Below, one piece after another: positions 43,953 to 53,050 of a stretch of 64,000 nucleotides of DNA. Below the pieces are notes generated by a model, which searched no databases, was not told the DNA's origin, and worked only from the letters and a program-made list of their open reading frames with translations. Made by a program: the position numbers and the translations under genes. The DNA lies in the NCBI RefSeq assembly GCF_017309385.1, contig NZ_JAFJMJ010000003.1, positions 1,116,001-1,180,000 on the forward strand, written 5' to 3'. Origin of the DNA: Amycolatopsis sp. 195334CR. Lineage in GTDB: Bacteria > Actinomycetota > Actinomycetes > Mycobacteriales > Pseudonocardiaceae. Each line of letters opens with the position of its first letter. Position 1 is the first letter of the stretch.

Positions 43953-44639
43953 GTGAGTGTCAGGAAGGGCGCGCCGGGCAGCAAGATACCCGCCCTGCGC
44001 GAACCAGAGGACGCGGACGAGAGCTTGACCGTCCGGCAGTCGCAGGTCCTGGAAGTGATCCGGGCCTGGGTCGACCGCTTCGGCTACCCGCCGAGCGTGC
44101 GCGAGATCGGTGAGGCGGTCGGCCTCAACTCGACGTCCTCGGTCTCCCACCAGCTGCGCGCCCTGCAGCGCAAGGGCTACCTGCGCCGCGACGCGAACCG
44201 CCCGCGCGCGGTGGGTGTGCTGGCCGCGGACGCCGAGCCGGGCACGCCGCTGGAGCAGATGCCCAAGCCGGCCTACGTGCCGCTGGTCGGGCGGATCGCC
44301 GCCGGTGGCCCGGTGCTGGCCGAGCAGTCGGTGGAAGAGGTCTACCCGCTGCCGAAGGACATCGTCGGCGAGGGCGACGTCTTCCTGCTCAGCGTCACCG
44401 GTGACTCGATGGTCGACGCGGCCATCACCGACGGCGACTGGGTCGTGGTGCGCCAGCAGCCGACCGCGAACAACGGCGAGATCGTCGCCGCGATGATCGA
44501 CGGCGAGGCCACCGTGAAGACGTACAAGCTCAAGGACGGGCACGTCTGGCTGATGCCGCACAACGAGGCGTACGACCCGATCCCCGGTGACGACGCCACG
44601 ATCCTCGGCAAGGTGGTCGCGGTACTGCGCCGGCTCTAG
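43953..44639 (+). CDS. lexA: SOS response repressor LexA
   Basis: A 228-residue LexA. The N-terminal winged helix (about residues 25-90) has [24 protein letters not shown]. The C-terminal S24 protease domain has the self-cleavage site Ala117-Gly118 (RIAAGGP), nucleophile Ser152 (TGDSMVD) and general base Lys189 (EATVKTYKL). GTG 43953 was chosen with CTGGGAGG nine bases upstream. It represses DNA-damage genes until RecA filaments trigger cleavage. Three SOS boxes between it and the divergent LysM gene imply that both are induced together. It ends 1 bp from the convergent beta-propeller gene. Confidence 0.97.
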   Translation: MSVRKGAPGSKIPALREPEDADESLTVRQSQVLEVIRAWVDRFGYPPSVREIGEAVGLNSTSSVSHQLRALQRKGYLRRDANRPRAVGVLAADAEPGTPLEQMPKPAYVPLVGRIAAGGPVLAEQSVEEVYPLPKDIVGEGDVFLLSVTGDSMVDAAITDGDWVVVRQQPTANNGEIVAAMIDGEATVKTYKLKDGHVWLMPHNEAYDPIPGDDATILGKVVAVLRRL

Positions 44640-44640
44640 C

Positions 44641-45666
44641 TCACCCGCGCCGCGCGCGCCACACGCGGCTCACCACAAAAACCAGTCCGAGCGCGACGAG
44701 CACGGCGATGGCGGCCGCCGGCAACAGCGGCACGCCCGACTCGGATCCACCGGTCGCGGGGTCACCGGTGGGTCCGGGTGAGCCCTGCCGCTCATCCGCC
44801 GAAGTGGCGGCGGCTAGCGCGGCCGCCCCGCGCACGGCGCGCACGGGCTGGCCGGTGCCCTCACTGGCGGACAGCAGCGTGCCGTCCGGTTCGAAGGCGA
44901 TGGCCTCCCCCTGCGGTTCGTTCGGCAACGGCACCCGCACGGGGTTGCGCTTGAGCGCGGCCGCCACGTCACCGTCCGGGGCGGCGTAGAGATAGGCGTC
45001 GGTGTAGGTGCGCAGGGCGACGGTTTTGCCGTCCTGGCTCACCGCACCGCCGGTGACCAGCATGGACCCGACCCCACCGACCGGTCCTCCCGGCGTGTCG
45101 GTGGTGGCGATGTCCAGCGTGCCGACCTTCTCCAGCGCGTTCGGGCCGGGGCTCTTCAGCTCGGCCGCCGGTTTGTACACCTCGGCCTTGCCGAGCACGT
45201 TCTTGGTGACCACGAAGGGAGTGCCCGAACCGTCGAGCAGCAGCGCCTCGGCGTCGTGCTGCCCGTCCGGATAGGTGAGCCGGTAGAGCGTGGCCTTGCC
45301 GGCCGGGGTGAGCGCGTGCAGCGCGACCGTCTCGCGCTGCTTGCGGTTGTCCCCGGTGTCGGCCAGCCACAGCGTGCCGTCCTGCGCGCGGGCCAGGTCC
45401 TCCACGTCGTACGGGTCGACCGGCGCGGAGATCACCTTCTGCACCCCGCAGTCCCGGCCGAGCACCACCACCTGGAGCTTGGTGCCCCCGTCCCCCATCG
45501 CGTAGAAGCGCTCCCCGTCGGCCGCCAGACCGGACAGTTCCGCCAGCCGCGAGTCACGCACGGTGCACACCGACTCCGGCGCGGGCACCTCCTGCGCGAC
45601 GGCGGCCGGGGCCAGGAACGACACCACCGCCGCCACGAGCACCACCGCGCACGCTCGACCGCGCAC
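44641..45666 (-). CDS. Secreted, membrane-anchored beta-propeller-like protein
   Basis: A 341-residue protein with an N-terminal signal peptide (ACAVVLVAAVVSFLAPAAVAQ), an extracellular domain of about 250 residues with repeated strand-turn units (LSGLAADGERFYAMGD, VEDLARAQDGTLWLADTGDN, GEAIAFEPDGTLLSASEG) and a C-terminal transmembrane helix (about 315-335, LLPAAAIAVLVALGLVFVVS) followed by a basic RVWRARRG tail. The D-G-T-L-W and L-A-D-T-G-D-N motifs suggest a six- or seven-bladed propeller of the NHL/esterase-like type. Function unknown. GTG 45666 has GGAGGT upstream. The gene stands between lexA (convergent) and hflX (same strand, 52 bp away). Confidence 0.78.
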   Translation of the reverse strand: MRGRACAVVLVAAVVSFLAPAAVAQEVPAPESVCTVRDSRLAELSGLAADGERFYAMGDGGTKLQVVVLGRDCGVQKVISAPVDPYDVEDLARAQDGTLWLADTGDNRKQRETVALHALTPAGKATLYRLTYPDGQHDAEALLLDGSGTPFVVTKNVLGKAEVYKPAAELKSPGPNALEKVGTLDIATTDTPGGPVGGVGSMLVTGGAVSQDGKTVALRTYTDAYLYAAPDGDVAAALKRNPVRVPLPNEPQGEAIAFEPDGTLLSASEGTGQPVRAVRGAAALAAATSADERQGSPGPTGDPATGGSESGVPLLPAAAIAVLVALGLVFVVSRVWRARRG

Positions 45667-45718
45667 CCACCCACCTCCGTCAGCGAAAGAAAGATCCCTC
45701 GCCGTCGAAGGTACTGGG

Positions 45719-47164
45719 TTACGCGGGCGAGCCGTCGACCGCGAAGGTGTGCAGCGCGGCGGCCAGGTCCGGGTGGACCCGCGCCCGCAGGTGCGTGCCG
45801 TCCTCGGTGTGCTCCTCGGCGAGCACCTCGCCGTCGGCGTGCACCCTGGCCACGAGCTCACCGCGGGTGTACGGCACCACCGCGTCGACCACCACGTCCG
45901 GGCGCGGCACGCGCTCGGCGATCGCCTCGACCAGCGCCTCGATGCCTTCACCCGTCTGGGCGGAAACCACCTGCGCGCCGGGCAGCAGGTTCCGCAGGCG
46001 GGCCAGGCTCACCTCGTCCGCCGCGTCGGCCTTGTTGATCACCAGCAGTTCCGGCGGCAGCGGTTCGCTGCGCTTGCGGGTGATCTCCCCGAGCACCGCG
46101 CGCACCGCGTTGACCTGCTCCTCCGGCGCCGGGTCGGACCCGTCCACCACGTGCAGCAGCAGGTCGGCGTCGGCCGCCTCCTCCAGCGTGGAGCGGAACG
46201 CGTCGACCAGCTGGTGCGGCAGGTGCCGGACGAACCCGACGGTGTCGGTCAGCGTGTACGTGCGCCCGTCGGGCGTGTCCGCGCGGCGCGTGGTCGGGTC
46301 GAGGGTGGCGAACAGCGCGTCCTCCACCAGCACCCCGGCCCCGGTGATCGCGTTGAGCAGGCTCGACTTGCCGGCGTTGGTGTACCCGACGATGGCCACG
46401 CTGGGCACCTCGTTGGCCACGCGGCGACCGCGCTTGGTCTCGCGGATGGTGTCCATCGAGGCGATCTCGCGGCGCAGCTTGGCCACGCGCTTGTTGATCC
46501 GCCGCCGGTCGGTCTCCAGCTTGGTCTCACCGGGACCACGCAGGCCCACGCCGCCGTTCGCGCCACCGGCGCGGCCACCGGCCTGCCGGGACAGTGATTC
46601 ACCCCAGCCCCGCAGTCGCGGGATCAAGTACTGCAGCTGGGCCAGCTCGACCTGGGCCTTGCCCTCCTTGGAGCTGGCGTGCTGGGCGAAGATGTCCAGG
46701 ATCAGCGCGGTCCGGTCGACCACCTTGACCTTGAGCTTCGCCTCCAGCTGACGCAGCTGGCCGGGGGACAGCTCACCGTCGCAGATCACCGTGTCGGCGC
46801 CGGTGGCGCGCACGATGTCGAACAGTTCGCGCACCTTGCCCGAGCCGATGTAGGTGGCCGGGTCCGGCCGGGACCGGCGTTGCACGATGCCTTCGAGCAC
46901 CTCCGAGCCCGCCGTTTCGGCGAGCCGGGCGAGTTCGGCCAGTGAGGCCTCCGACTGGGCGGCGGTGCCTTCGGTCCACACGCCGACCAGCACGACCCGC
47001 TCCAGGCGGAGTTGCCGGTATTCGACTTCGGTGACGTCCTCGAGCTCCGTGGAGAGCCCGGCGACGCGGCGCAGCGAAGCGCGGTCTTCCAGTTCCAGCT
47101 CACCGATCGACAGCTCCTCGCCGTCGAAGTCGGCTGCCATATCAGTGTGTGTCAGTTCCGTCAT
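45719..47164 (-). CDS. hflX: Ribosome-associated GTPase HflX
   Basis: A 481-residue GTPase of the OBG-HflX family. The N-terminal HflX domain (about residues 50-210; GSGKVRELFDIV and LSPGQLRQLEAKLKVKVVDRT, in part) is followed by the glycine-rich linker (GGRAGGANGGVGLRGPGETK) and the G domain (about 245-420): G1 GYTNAGKSSLLN, G2 TTRR, G3 DTVGF, G4 NKAD and G5 SAQTGEG. It splits stalled 70S ribosomes and helps recovery from stress. An extra N-terminal stretch of about 45 acidic residues precedes the domain. The gene lies between lexA and dapF-miaA, as in other actinobacteria. Confidence 0.95.
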   Translation of the reverse strand: MTELTHTDMAADFDGEELSIGELELEDRASLRRVAGLSTELEDVTEVEYRQLRLERVVLVGVWTEGTAAQSEASLAELARLAETAGSEVLEGIVQRRSRPDPATYIGSGKVRELFDIVRATGADTVICDGELSPGQLRQLEAKLKVKVVDRTALILDIFAQHASSKEGKAQVELAQLQYLIPRLRGWGESLSRQAGGRAGGANGGVGLRGPGETKLETDRRRINKRVAKLRREIASMDTIRETKRGRRVANEVPSVAIVGYTNAGKSSLLNAITGAGVLVEDALFATLDPTTRRADTPDGRTYTLTDTVGFVRHLPHQLVDAFRSTLEEAADADLLLHVVDGSDPAPEEQVNAVRAVLGEITRKRSEPLPPELLVINKADAADEVSLARLRNLLPGAQVVSAQTGEGIEALVEAIAERVPRPDVVVDAVVPYTRGELVARVHADGEVLAEEHTEDGTHLRARVHPDLAAALHTFAVDGSPA

Positions 47165-47207
47165 CGTCCTTCCATGGTCCCACGAACCCCGGGATGTGCC
47201 GAATGGA

Positions 47208-47708
47208 TTACGCGCTCGGGTACAGCGCCAGGTACACCGCCGTCCGCTCGGCGCCGGGGTCGGCCGGGCGCGCCGCGAACTCCTCCAGCAGCCCGTACAG
47301 GCGGCGCTTGAACTCCGCGTGCTCGTCGTCCGGCAGCTGCACCACCAGGCGCGTCTGCTCGACCTTGGCCGTGCCGGTTTCGGCGACCTCGGCGAGGTAG
47401 GCCTCCAGCGAGGCCTGCCCCAGTTCCTCGGTCTCGGCCAGTTCGAGGTTCCAGGACAGCCCGGTCGACAGGTACGGGATCTCCTTCGCGCCGCGGTTGC
47501 CGCGACGGGCCGGCTGCGGGGCCAGGAAACCGGTGTCCACCAGCTTGCGCACGTGGTGCAGCACGGTCGCCGGGTCCTTGCCGAGCCGGTGCGCCAGTTC
47601 CTTGTTGGTCAGCGCTTCCTTGAAGGTCAACCGGATGATGCGCAGGCGTATTCCCGAGGCCAGCGCGTTCGCCTCGGCCTCGGTCGCGGTCCGTCGTTCC
47701 GTGCCCAC
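47208..47708 (-). CDS. ArsR-like winged-helix regulator
   Basis: A 166-residue regulator. The winged helix-turn-helix (about residues 15-75) includes SGIRLRIIRLTFKEALTNKELAHRLGKDPATVLHHVRKL, given here in part: TNKELAHRLGKDPATVLHHV is the recognition region. The C-terminal half is helical and may dimerise or bind ligand. It starts with GTG at 47708, 62 bp from the divergent MFS gene, whose promoter contains an inverted repeat over the -35 box. It is the likely repressor of that transporter. No metal-binding Cys motif of the arsenic type is seen, so the signal is unknown. Confidence 0.82.
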   Translation of the reverse strand: MGTERRTATEAEANALASGIRLRIIRLTFKEALTNKELAHRLGKDPATVLHHVRKLVDTGFLAPQPARRGNRGAKEIPYLSTGLSWNLELAETEELGQASLEAYLAEVAETGTAKVEQTRLVVQLPDDEHAEFKRRLYGLLEEFAARPADPGAERTAVYLALYPSA

Positions 47709-47730
47709 GCCGGTAGCCTACGTCGGCAAA

Positions 47731-47764
47731 GTGATTGACAGTTTCCAATCACTTCCGCTTGACT
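47731..47764 (+). promoter_or_regulatory. Promoter and operator of the MFS gene
   Basis: A consensus -35 TTGACA (47735-47740) and a -10-like TTGACT (47759-47764) are 18 bp apart, and the GTG start lies 6 bases later, so the mRNA should be leaderless. The inverted repeat GTGATTG (47731-47737) and CAATCAC (47746-47752) covers the -35 box, a suitable operator for the divergent regulator. Confidence 0.65.
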
Positions 47765-47770
47765 GCCCCC

Positions 47771-49018
47771 GTGCGTGAAGACTCCCTGTGGCGGCATGCC
47801 GATTTCCGCCGGTTGTGGGCCGGTGACACGGCCAGCCAGCTCGGTGCGTTCGTCGGCCACACCGTGCTCCCCCTGCTCGCCGCCACCGTGCTGGCCGCGA
47901 GCCCGTTCGAAATGGGCGTGCTGACCGCGGCGGAGACGCTCGCCTTCCTGCTCATCGGCCTGCCCGCGGGCGCCTGGGTGGACCGCATCCGGCGGCGGCC
48001 GCTGATGCTCCGGGCCGACTTCGCCCGCGCGGCGCTGCTGCTCTCGGTGCCCCTCGCCTGGTGGGCGGGCGTGCTGACGCTGACGCAGCTGGTGGTGGTC
48101 GCGCTGCTGACCGGGGTGTGCACGGTGTTCTTCGACGTGGCCTACCAGTCGTACCTGCCCTCGCTGGTCGGCCGGGACCAGCTGCTGGAGGGCAACGCGA
48201 AGCTCCAGTCCAGCCAGTCGGTCTCGCAGGTGGTCGGCCCGGGGATCGGCGGCGGTCTCGCGCAGCTGCTGGGCCCGGCGAACGCGGTGCTGATGACCGG
48301 GCTGGGCTTCCTCACCTCGGCGCTGTGCCTGCTGCGGATCCGGCGCACCGAACCCGAACCTGAACCGCACGAGAACCCGAAGCTGACCGCCCAGATCGCC
48401 GAGGGCCTGCGGTTCGTCTTCGGCAACCGCACCCTGCGCGCGATCACCTCGGCCACCGCGACGGCCAACTTCGCGAACGGCGTCTTCCTCGCCGTGGAGA
48501 TGCTGTTCCTGACCCGGACGCTGGGCCTGTCGGCGGCCGCGGTCGGCGTGCTGCTGGCCGCGGGCGGCGCGGGCAGTGTGCTCGGCGCGCTGACCTCCGG
48601 CCTGGTCAACCGGCGGATCGGCCAGGCGAGGGCGATCTGGTTGATCCCGCTGCTGACCTGGCCGGCGCACCTGCTCGTCCCGCTCGCCGCGCCCGGCTGG
48701 CGGCTCGGTTTCGCCGTCGTCGGGCTGGTCGTGTTCGGGTACGGGGTGATCGTCTACAACGTCGCGCAGGTCAGCTACCGGCAGGCGATCTGCCCGGACC
48801 GGTTGCTCGGGCGGATGAACGCGAGCGTGCGGTTCGTGGTCTGGGGCGTGCTGCCGCTGGGCTCGATGCTCGGCGGCGTGCTGGGTGAGTTCGCCGGGAT
48901 CCGGAACACGCTGTGGGTGGCCGGTGCGCTGGAGGCGCTGGCCGTGGTCTGGGTGCTCGCCTCACCGCTGCGCCGGATGCGCGACATCCCCGACGTCCCC
49001 GCCGCGGTGCCCGCCTGA
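47771..49018 (+). CDS. MFS transporter (probable drug efflux)
   Basis: A 415-residue major facilitator with about 12 transmembrane helices in two halves. The cytoplasmic motif A region appears as GLPAGAWVDRIRRRPLMLRADFARA between helices 2 and 3 (WVDRIRRRPLM core). LGFLTSALCLLRIRR ends the first half, and an acidic loop (EPEPEPHENPK) separates the halves. Such proteins of the enterobactin-exporter/MFS_3 type usually export drugs or siderophores. GTG 47771 was chosen because a promoter with perfect -35 box lies right before it and a conserved REDSLWRHADFRRLW start follows. It is divergent from its likely repressor. The stop overlaps a 14-bp palindrome shared with the dapF stop. Confidence 0.85.
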   Translation: MREDSLWRHADFRRLWAGDTASQLGAFVGHTVLPLLAATVLAASPFEMGVLTAAETLAFLLIGLPAGAWVDRIRRRPLMLRADFARAALLLSVPLAWWAGVLTLTQLVVVALLTGVCTVFFDVAYQSYLPSLVGRDQLLEGNAKLQSSQSVSQVVGPGIGGGLAQLLGPANAVLMTGLGFLTSALCLLRIRRTEPEPEPHENPKLTAQIAEGLRFVFGNRTLRAITSATATANFANGVFLAVEMLFLTRTLGLSAAAVGVLLAAGGAGSVLGALTSGLVNRRIGQARAIWLIPLLTWPAHLLVPLAAPGWRLGFAVVGLVVFGYGVIVYNVAQVSYRQAICPDRLLGRMNASVRFVVWGVLPLGSMLGGVLGEFAGIRNTLWVAGALEALAVVWVLASPLRRMRDIPDVPAAVPA

Positions 49019-49020
49019 GC

Positions 49021-49845
49021 TCAGGCGTTCGCCGCCCACCAGGTCTCGTCCAGTTCGCCCTTCGCGACGATCTCGGCGGGCCCGGTGAGGGTGGATTCGC
49101 CCGGCGCCACCGTGACCACCACGCGGCCGCCCGGGACGTCGACCACGGATTCGGCGGATTCGAGCCCGGCCAGGTGCTGCGCGGCGGCCACCACGGCCAC
49201 CGTGCCGGTGCCGCAGGCCCGCGTCTCGCCGACCCCGCGTTCGTACACCCGCATGCGCAGGTGTCCCTCGCCGAGCGCGTTGACGAACTCCAGGTTCACC
49301 CCTTCGGGGAAGAAATCGCGGTCGTACGCGGGCTGATCACGCAGGTCGAGCCCGGCCACGTCGTCCTCGGTGAACGACACCAGGTGCGGGTTGCCCACGT
49401 CCACCGCGACGCCGGAGAACGACTGCTCGCCGACCATGGTCACCGAGGAGCCGGTGATCGTGGCCGGTCCCATTTGGACGGTCACGGTCCGGTCGGGGCG
49501 GACCACCACCGGGCGGTCACCCGCCCGGGTGGCGATGACGAACTCCGGTCCGTCGGCGAGACCCGCGTCGACCAGGTAGCGCACGAAGACCCGCACGCCG
49601 TTGCCGCACATCTCGGCGATCGATCCGTCGGCGTTGCGGTAGTCCATGAACCACACACCCGCCGACTCCACACCCAGATCGGCCGCACGCACCACGCGCA
49701 GCACGCCGTCCGCGCCGATACCGCGCTGGCGATCGCAGAGGGCGGCGACCCGCGCCGGGGTCAGGTCCAGCCGTGCGGCCGGATCGGGGAGCAGCACGAA
49801 GTCGTTCTGCGTGCCGTGCCCCTTGAGGAATTCGATACCGCCCAT
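49021..49845 (-). CDS. dapF: Diaminopimelate epimerase
   Basis: A 274-residue PLP-independent racemase that converts LL- to meso-diaminopimelate for lysine and peptidoglycan synthesis. Both catalytic cysteines are present: Cys80 in EMCGNGVRVF and Cys211 in RACGTGTVAV. The N-terminal KGHGTQNDFVL motif is typical. ATG 49845 was chosen over TTG 49851; TAAACT on the minus strand six bases ahead of it would fit a leaderless transcript, which would separate it from miaA 37 bp upstream. It is the last gene of the miaA-dapF stretch and ends 2 bp from the convergent MFS gene. Confidence 0.95.
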   Translation of the reverse strand: MGGIEFLKGHGTQNDFVLLPDPAARLDLTPARVAALCDRQRGIGADGVLRVVRAADLGVESAGVWFMDYRNADGSIAEMCGNGVRVFVRYLVDAGLADGPEFVIATRAGDRPVVVRPDRTVTVQMGPATITGSSVTMVGEQSFSGVAVDVGNPHLVSFTEDDVAGLDLRDQPAYDRDFFPEGVNLEFVNALGEGHLRMRVYERGVGETRACGTGTVAVVAAAQHLAGLESAESVVDVPGGRVVVTVAPGESTLTGPAEIVAKGELDETWWAANA

Positions 49846-49882
49846 AGTCAAAGTTTATCCCGCCCGTCTCCCGCCACCGCCC

Positions 49883-50809
49883 TCAGTGGAGCGCTTCGCG
49901 CCGACCTGGTCTTTCTTGGTGCCCAACGATTTCCAGTACCCGCTCGGCCAGCTCCGGTGCCGCGCCGGGCAGCCAGTGGATCCGCTTGTCGCGGCGGAAC
50001 CAGGACCGCTGCCGCCGCACGAAGCGGCGGGTGGCCTGCGCGGTCGCGGCCGCGGCGGCCGCGAGGTCGTCGCCGTGTTCGAGCACCTGCTGGTACCCCA
50101 GTGCCCGCGAAGCCGTCTTGCCCTCACGCAGCCCCAGCTTCTCCAGCTCGCGCACCTCGTCGGCCAGCCCGGCGGCGAACATGCGCTCCACCCGCAGATC
50201 GACCCGCTCGTCGAGTTCGGCGATCTCGCGGTCGACGCCGATCATCGTGGTGCCGTAGCGCGGCTCCCCCGGCCGCGGCAGGTTCGCCGAGAACGGTTCC
50301 CCGGTGATCTCGATGACCTCCAGCGCACGGACGATCCGCCGGGTGTTCGTCGGCAGGATCGCCGCGGCGGCTTGCGGATCGACGCGCGCGAGGCGTTCGT
50401 GGAGCACGGCCGCGCCCGCTTCGGCGGCCTCGGCGTCCAACCGCGCGCGGACCGCCGGATCGGTACCGGGGAACCGCAGTTCGTCGACGATCGCCTGCAC
50501 GTAGAGGCCCGAGCCACCGGCGAACACCGGCACCTTGCCCTCGGCGATGAGCCGTTCCGCGCAGGCGCGGGCGTCGCGCTGGTAGGCCGCCACGGACGCG
50601 GTTTCGGTCACGTCCAGCACGTCGAGCAGGTGGTGCGGGACGCCGCGGCGTTCCTCAGCGGTCACCTTCGCGGTGCCGATGTCCATGCCCCGGTAGAGCT
50701 GCATCGCGTCGGCGTTGATCACCTCGCCGCCCAGCGCCAGGGCGAGCGTGACGGCCAGTTCGGACTTGCCGGTGGCGGTCGGGCCGACCACCGCGATCGG
50801 GCGCGTCAC
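49883..50809 (-). CDS. miaA: tRNA dimethylallyltransferase
   Basis: A 308-residue enzyme that transfers a dimethylallyl group to A37 of tRNAs reading UNN codons. The P-loop [13 protein letters not shown] is at residues 7-19, followed by the substrate motif [15 protein letters not shown] (DxxQ), HHLLDVLD, the [10 protein letters not shown] motif and [11 protein letters not shown]. The C-terminal tail is basic. GTG 50809 overlaps the stop of the upstream gene by 4 bp (GTGA). MiaB, encoded 3.5 kb away on the same strand, methylthiolates the same base, so the pair works in sequence. Confidence 0.96.
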   Translation of the reverse strand: MTRPIAVVGPTATGKSELAVTLALALGGEVINADAMQLYRGMDIGTAKVTAEERRGVPHHLLDVLDVTETASVAAYQRDARACAERLIAEGKVPVFAGGSGLYVQAIVDELRFPGTDPAVRARLDAEAAEAGAAVLHERLARVDPQAAAAILPTNTRRIVRALEVIEITGEPFSANLPRPGEPRYGTTMIGVDREIAELDERVDLRVERMFAAGLADEVRELEKLGLREGKTASRALGYQQVLEHGDDLAAAAAATAQATRRFVRRQRSWFRRDKRIHWLPGAAPELAERVLEIVGHQERPGRREALH

Positions 50810-51507
50810 GCGCGGGTCCAGACCGCGACGTGGTAGCCGACGCCGAACGGCGCGTCGGAGTACAGCAGTTCGGCGGTCCAGGTGCCGCCGCGGGCGAGCG
50901 AGGCGAGCACCTGCCACGGGAAGCGCCCGCCCGCACCCAGTTCGGTGCAGAAATCGGCGTCGAGGGCCAGGAGCGCGTCGGCGTCGACCGTGGCGAGGGC
51001 CTTCGCGACGGCGGCGTCGAAGGCGGGTGCTTTTTCGTGCTCACCGCCCGGCGAGCGCGGCCCGTGGCGGTTGGCGCCGTCGCCGAGCACGAGCAGGCCG
51101 TGCCCGGGATGGCGGTCCGCGATCAGCTCGGCGGCCTTGGCGCTCCGGTCGGCCGGGGTGTCCACCGGGAAGCTGTGCACGGTGGCCTCGGCGGCCCCGG
51201 CCCGCTCGCGCAACCAGCCGGTGATCAGCGCGGACAGCGGCAGCTCGGCGGGTGCGCCGGTGCGGCCGGAAAGCCCGACGCCGACGTCGACGCCGTACCC
51301 GCGGAACGAACCGCACGCGCTCGGCGGGGTCACCGAGACGGTTTCCTCACCCGCGCCCACGGCGACCCAGCGGTCCGCGGTTTCGGCCAGCCTGCCCGCC
51401 GCGGCCAGGCACGCGGCCCGCAGTTCGGCGGTGGATTCGCGCGCCCCGGCGGCGATTTCGGGCACCAGGAGCGGCGGCTGCGGCACCACGACGGCACGTG
51501 TGATCAC
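50806..51507 (-). CDS. Conserved protein coupled to miaA (class III extradiol dioxygenase-like)
   Basis: A 233-residue protein corresponding in position to the uncharacterised gene before miaA in mycobacteria and streptomycetes. The sequence begins [20 protein letters not shown] and has a later [17 protein letters not shown] and [19 protein letters not shown], reminiscent of the LigB/AmmeMemoRadiSam B-type fold of class III extradiol dioxygenases, but without a full set of metal ligands that I can point to. GTG 51507 is used. The stop overlaps the miaA start, so a functional tie to tRNA modification or cell-wall precursor genes is possible; this is unproven. Confidence 0.75.
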   Translation of the reverse strand: MITRAVVVPQPPLLVPEIAAGARESTAELRAACLAAAGRLAETADRWVAVGAGEETVSVTPPSACGSFRGYGVDVGVGLSGRTGAPAELPLSALITGWLRERAGAAEATVHSFPVDTPADRSAKAAELIADRHPGHGLLVLGDGANRHGPRSPGGEHEKAPAFDAAVAKALATVDADALLALDADFCTELGAGGRFPWQVLASLARGGTWTAELLYSDAPFGVGYHVAVWTRA

Positions 51508-51689
51508 GCTGTCCGACGTTACCCCGCCACCCGAAAGCGGGTCCTGATGCGAGCACCCTGTACCACGACGGGCCTTGACCTGTTTGAATGCCACGACGGA
51601 CACGAGCGTGGTCCGGCAGCGGCACGACCCGGCCCCACCGGTGGTGGGGCGCCCGCGCGAGCGGGCGTACAGGCGATAAGGAGCCTGCC

Positions 51690-53024
51690 ATGGCGGAGAA
51701 CACAACCGAGGGCGCTCAGGAAAGCGCGGCCCCGGAAGCCCCGGCACCACACCCGGTGCCGCATGCGCACACCCCCGGCCAGCCGGTTCCCCCGGTGCCA
51801 CCGGCCGAACCACACCCGGACCGCTGGGGCCGGGTGGACGAGGAGGGCACGGTCTACGTCCGTGGCGCGGACGGTGAGCGCGCCATCGGTGTCTGGCAGG
51901 CCGGTACCCCGGAAGAGGGCCTGCTGCACTTCGCGCGCCGGTTCGACGACCTGCGCACCGAGGTGGAACTGCTGGAGACTCGGCTGGCGTCGGGCGCGGG
52001 CGACCCGAAGCACGCGCTGTCGAGCGCGACGCAGCTGCGCGACGGCCTCGCCGACGCGGCGGTCGTCGGTGACATCGCGGCACTGGGCGCGCGCATCGAT
52101 CAGGTGATCGCGCACGCCGAACGCTCGCTGGCCGACGCGAAGCAGGAGCGCGAGCAGGCTCGCGAGGTCGCGGTCGCGCGCAAGCAGGCACTGGCCGAGG
52201 AGGCGGAGAAGATCGCCGCCGACTCCACGCAGTGGAAGGCGGCCGGTGACCGGCTGCGCGCCATTCTCGACGAGTGGAAGACGATCAAGGGCGTCGACCG
52301 CAAGACCGACGACGAGCTGTGGCGCCGGTTCTCCAAGGCGCGCGAGGCGTTCAACCGCCGCCGGGGCTCGCACTTCGCGGAGCTGGACAAGCAGCGCGCG
52401 GCGGCGAAGGCCCGCAAGGAGGAACTGATCGCCGAGGCCGAGTCGCTGGCCGACTCCGAGTCCTGGGGGCCGACCGCCGCCAGGTACAAGGAGCTGATGG
52501 GCGAGTGGAAGGCCGCCGGCCGCGCCCCCAAGGACAGCGATGACGCGCTGTGGCAGCGGTTCCGCGCCGCGCAGGACGCCTTCTTCTCGCGCCGCTCGGC
52601 GGCGTTCTCCGAGCGCGACGCCGAGTTCTCCGGCAACGCGGCGAAGAAGGAGGAGCTGCTCGCCGAGGCCGAGAAGATCGATCCGAGCGCGAACCTGGAG
52701 GCGGCGAAGTCGCAGCTGCGCAAGGTCCAGGAGCGGTGGGACGAGATCGGGAAGGTGCCGCGGGAGCGCATCCGCGACCTGGACTCGCGGCTGAAGGCCG
52801 TGCAGGACCGCGTGCGCGGGGCCGAGGAGAGCAAGTGGCGCCGGACCGACCCGGAAGCCCAGGCCAGGGCGGCGCAGTTCCGCGAGCGGGTCGAGCAGTT
52901 CGAGTCGCAGGCGGCGAAGGCCAGAGCCGCCGGGGACGAGCGGCGCGCGAAGAAGGCCGACGAGCAGGCCGCGCAGTGGCGGGAGTGGCTGGACGCCGCG
53001 GAACGGGCCGTCGCGGACCGCTGA
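51690..53024 (+). CDS. DUF349 domain coiled-coil protein
   Basis: A 444-residue, highly charged helical protein. The N-terminal 50 residues are Pro/Ala-rich and disordered (APEAPAPHPVPHAHTPG). A small strand-rich part follows (WGRVDEEGTVYVRGADGE), and from about residue 95 the chain is nearly all helix with three DUF349 repeats, seen as W-K-x-A-G or E-W-K motifs: STQWKAAGDRLRAILDEWK, MGEWKAAGRAPKDSDDALW and VQERWDEIGKVP. ATG 51690 has AAGGAG at good spacing. Homologues lie between miaA and miaB throughout actinobacteria (for example the Rv2731 position). The function is unknown; nucleic-acid or ribosome contact is a common guess. Confidence 0.88.
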   Translation: MAENTTEGAQESAAPEAPAPHPVPHAHTPGQPVPPVPPAEPHPDRWGRVDEEGTVYVRGADGERAIGVWQAGTPEEGLLHFARRFDDLRTEVELLETRLASGAGDPKHALSSATQLRDGLADAAVVGDIAALGARIDQVIAHAERSLADAKQEREQAREVAVARKQALAEEAEKIAADSTQWKAAGDRLRAILDEWKTIKGVDRKTDDELWRRFSKAREAFNRRRGSHFAELDKQRAAAKARKEELIAEAESLADSESWGPTAARYKELMGEWKAAGRAPKDSDDALWQRFRAAQDAFFSRRSAAFSERDAEFSGNAAKKEELLAEAEKIDPSANLEAAKSQLRKVQERWDEIGKVPRERIRDLDSRLKAVQDRVRGAEESKWRRTDPEAQARAAQFRERVEQFESQAAKARAAGDERRAKKADEQAAQWREWLDAAERAVADR

Positions 53025-53050
53025 CACGGCCGACGCGCTAGGCCGACGCG

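Noticed and set aside
49013..49026. Perfect palindrome GCCTGAGCTCAGGC at the MFS/dapF junction as a terminator or operator
   Set aside because: It is made up of the two convergent stop codons and adjoining Ala codons, has no loop and no T-run.
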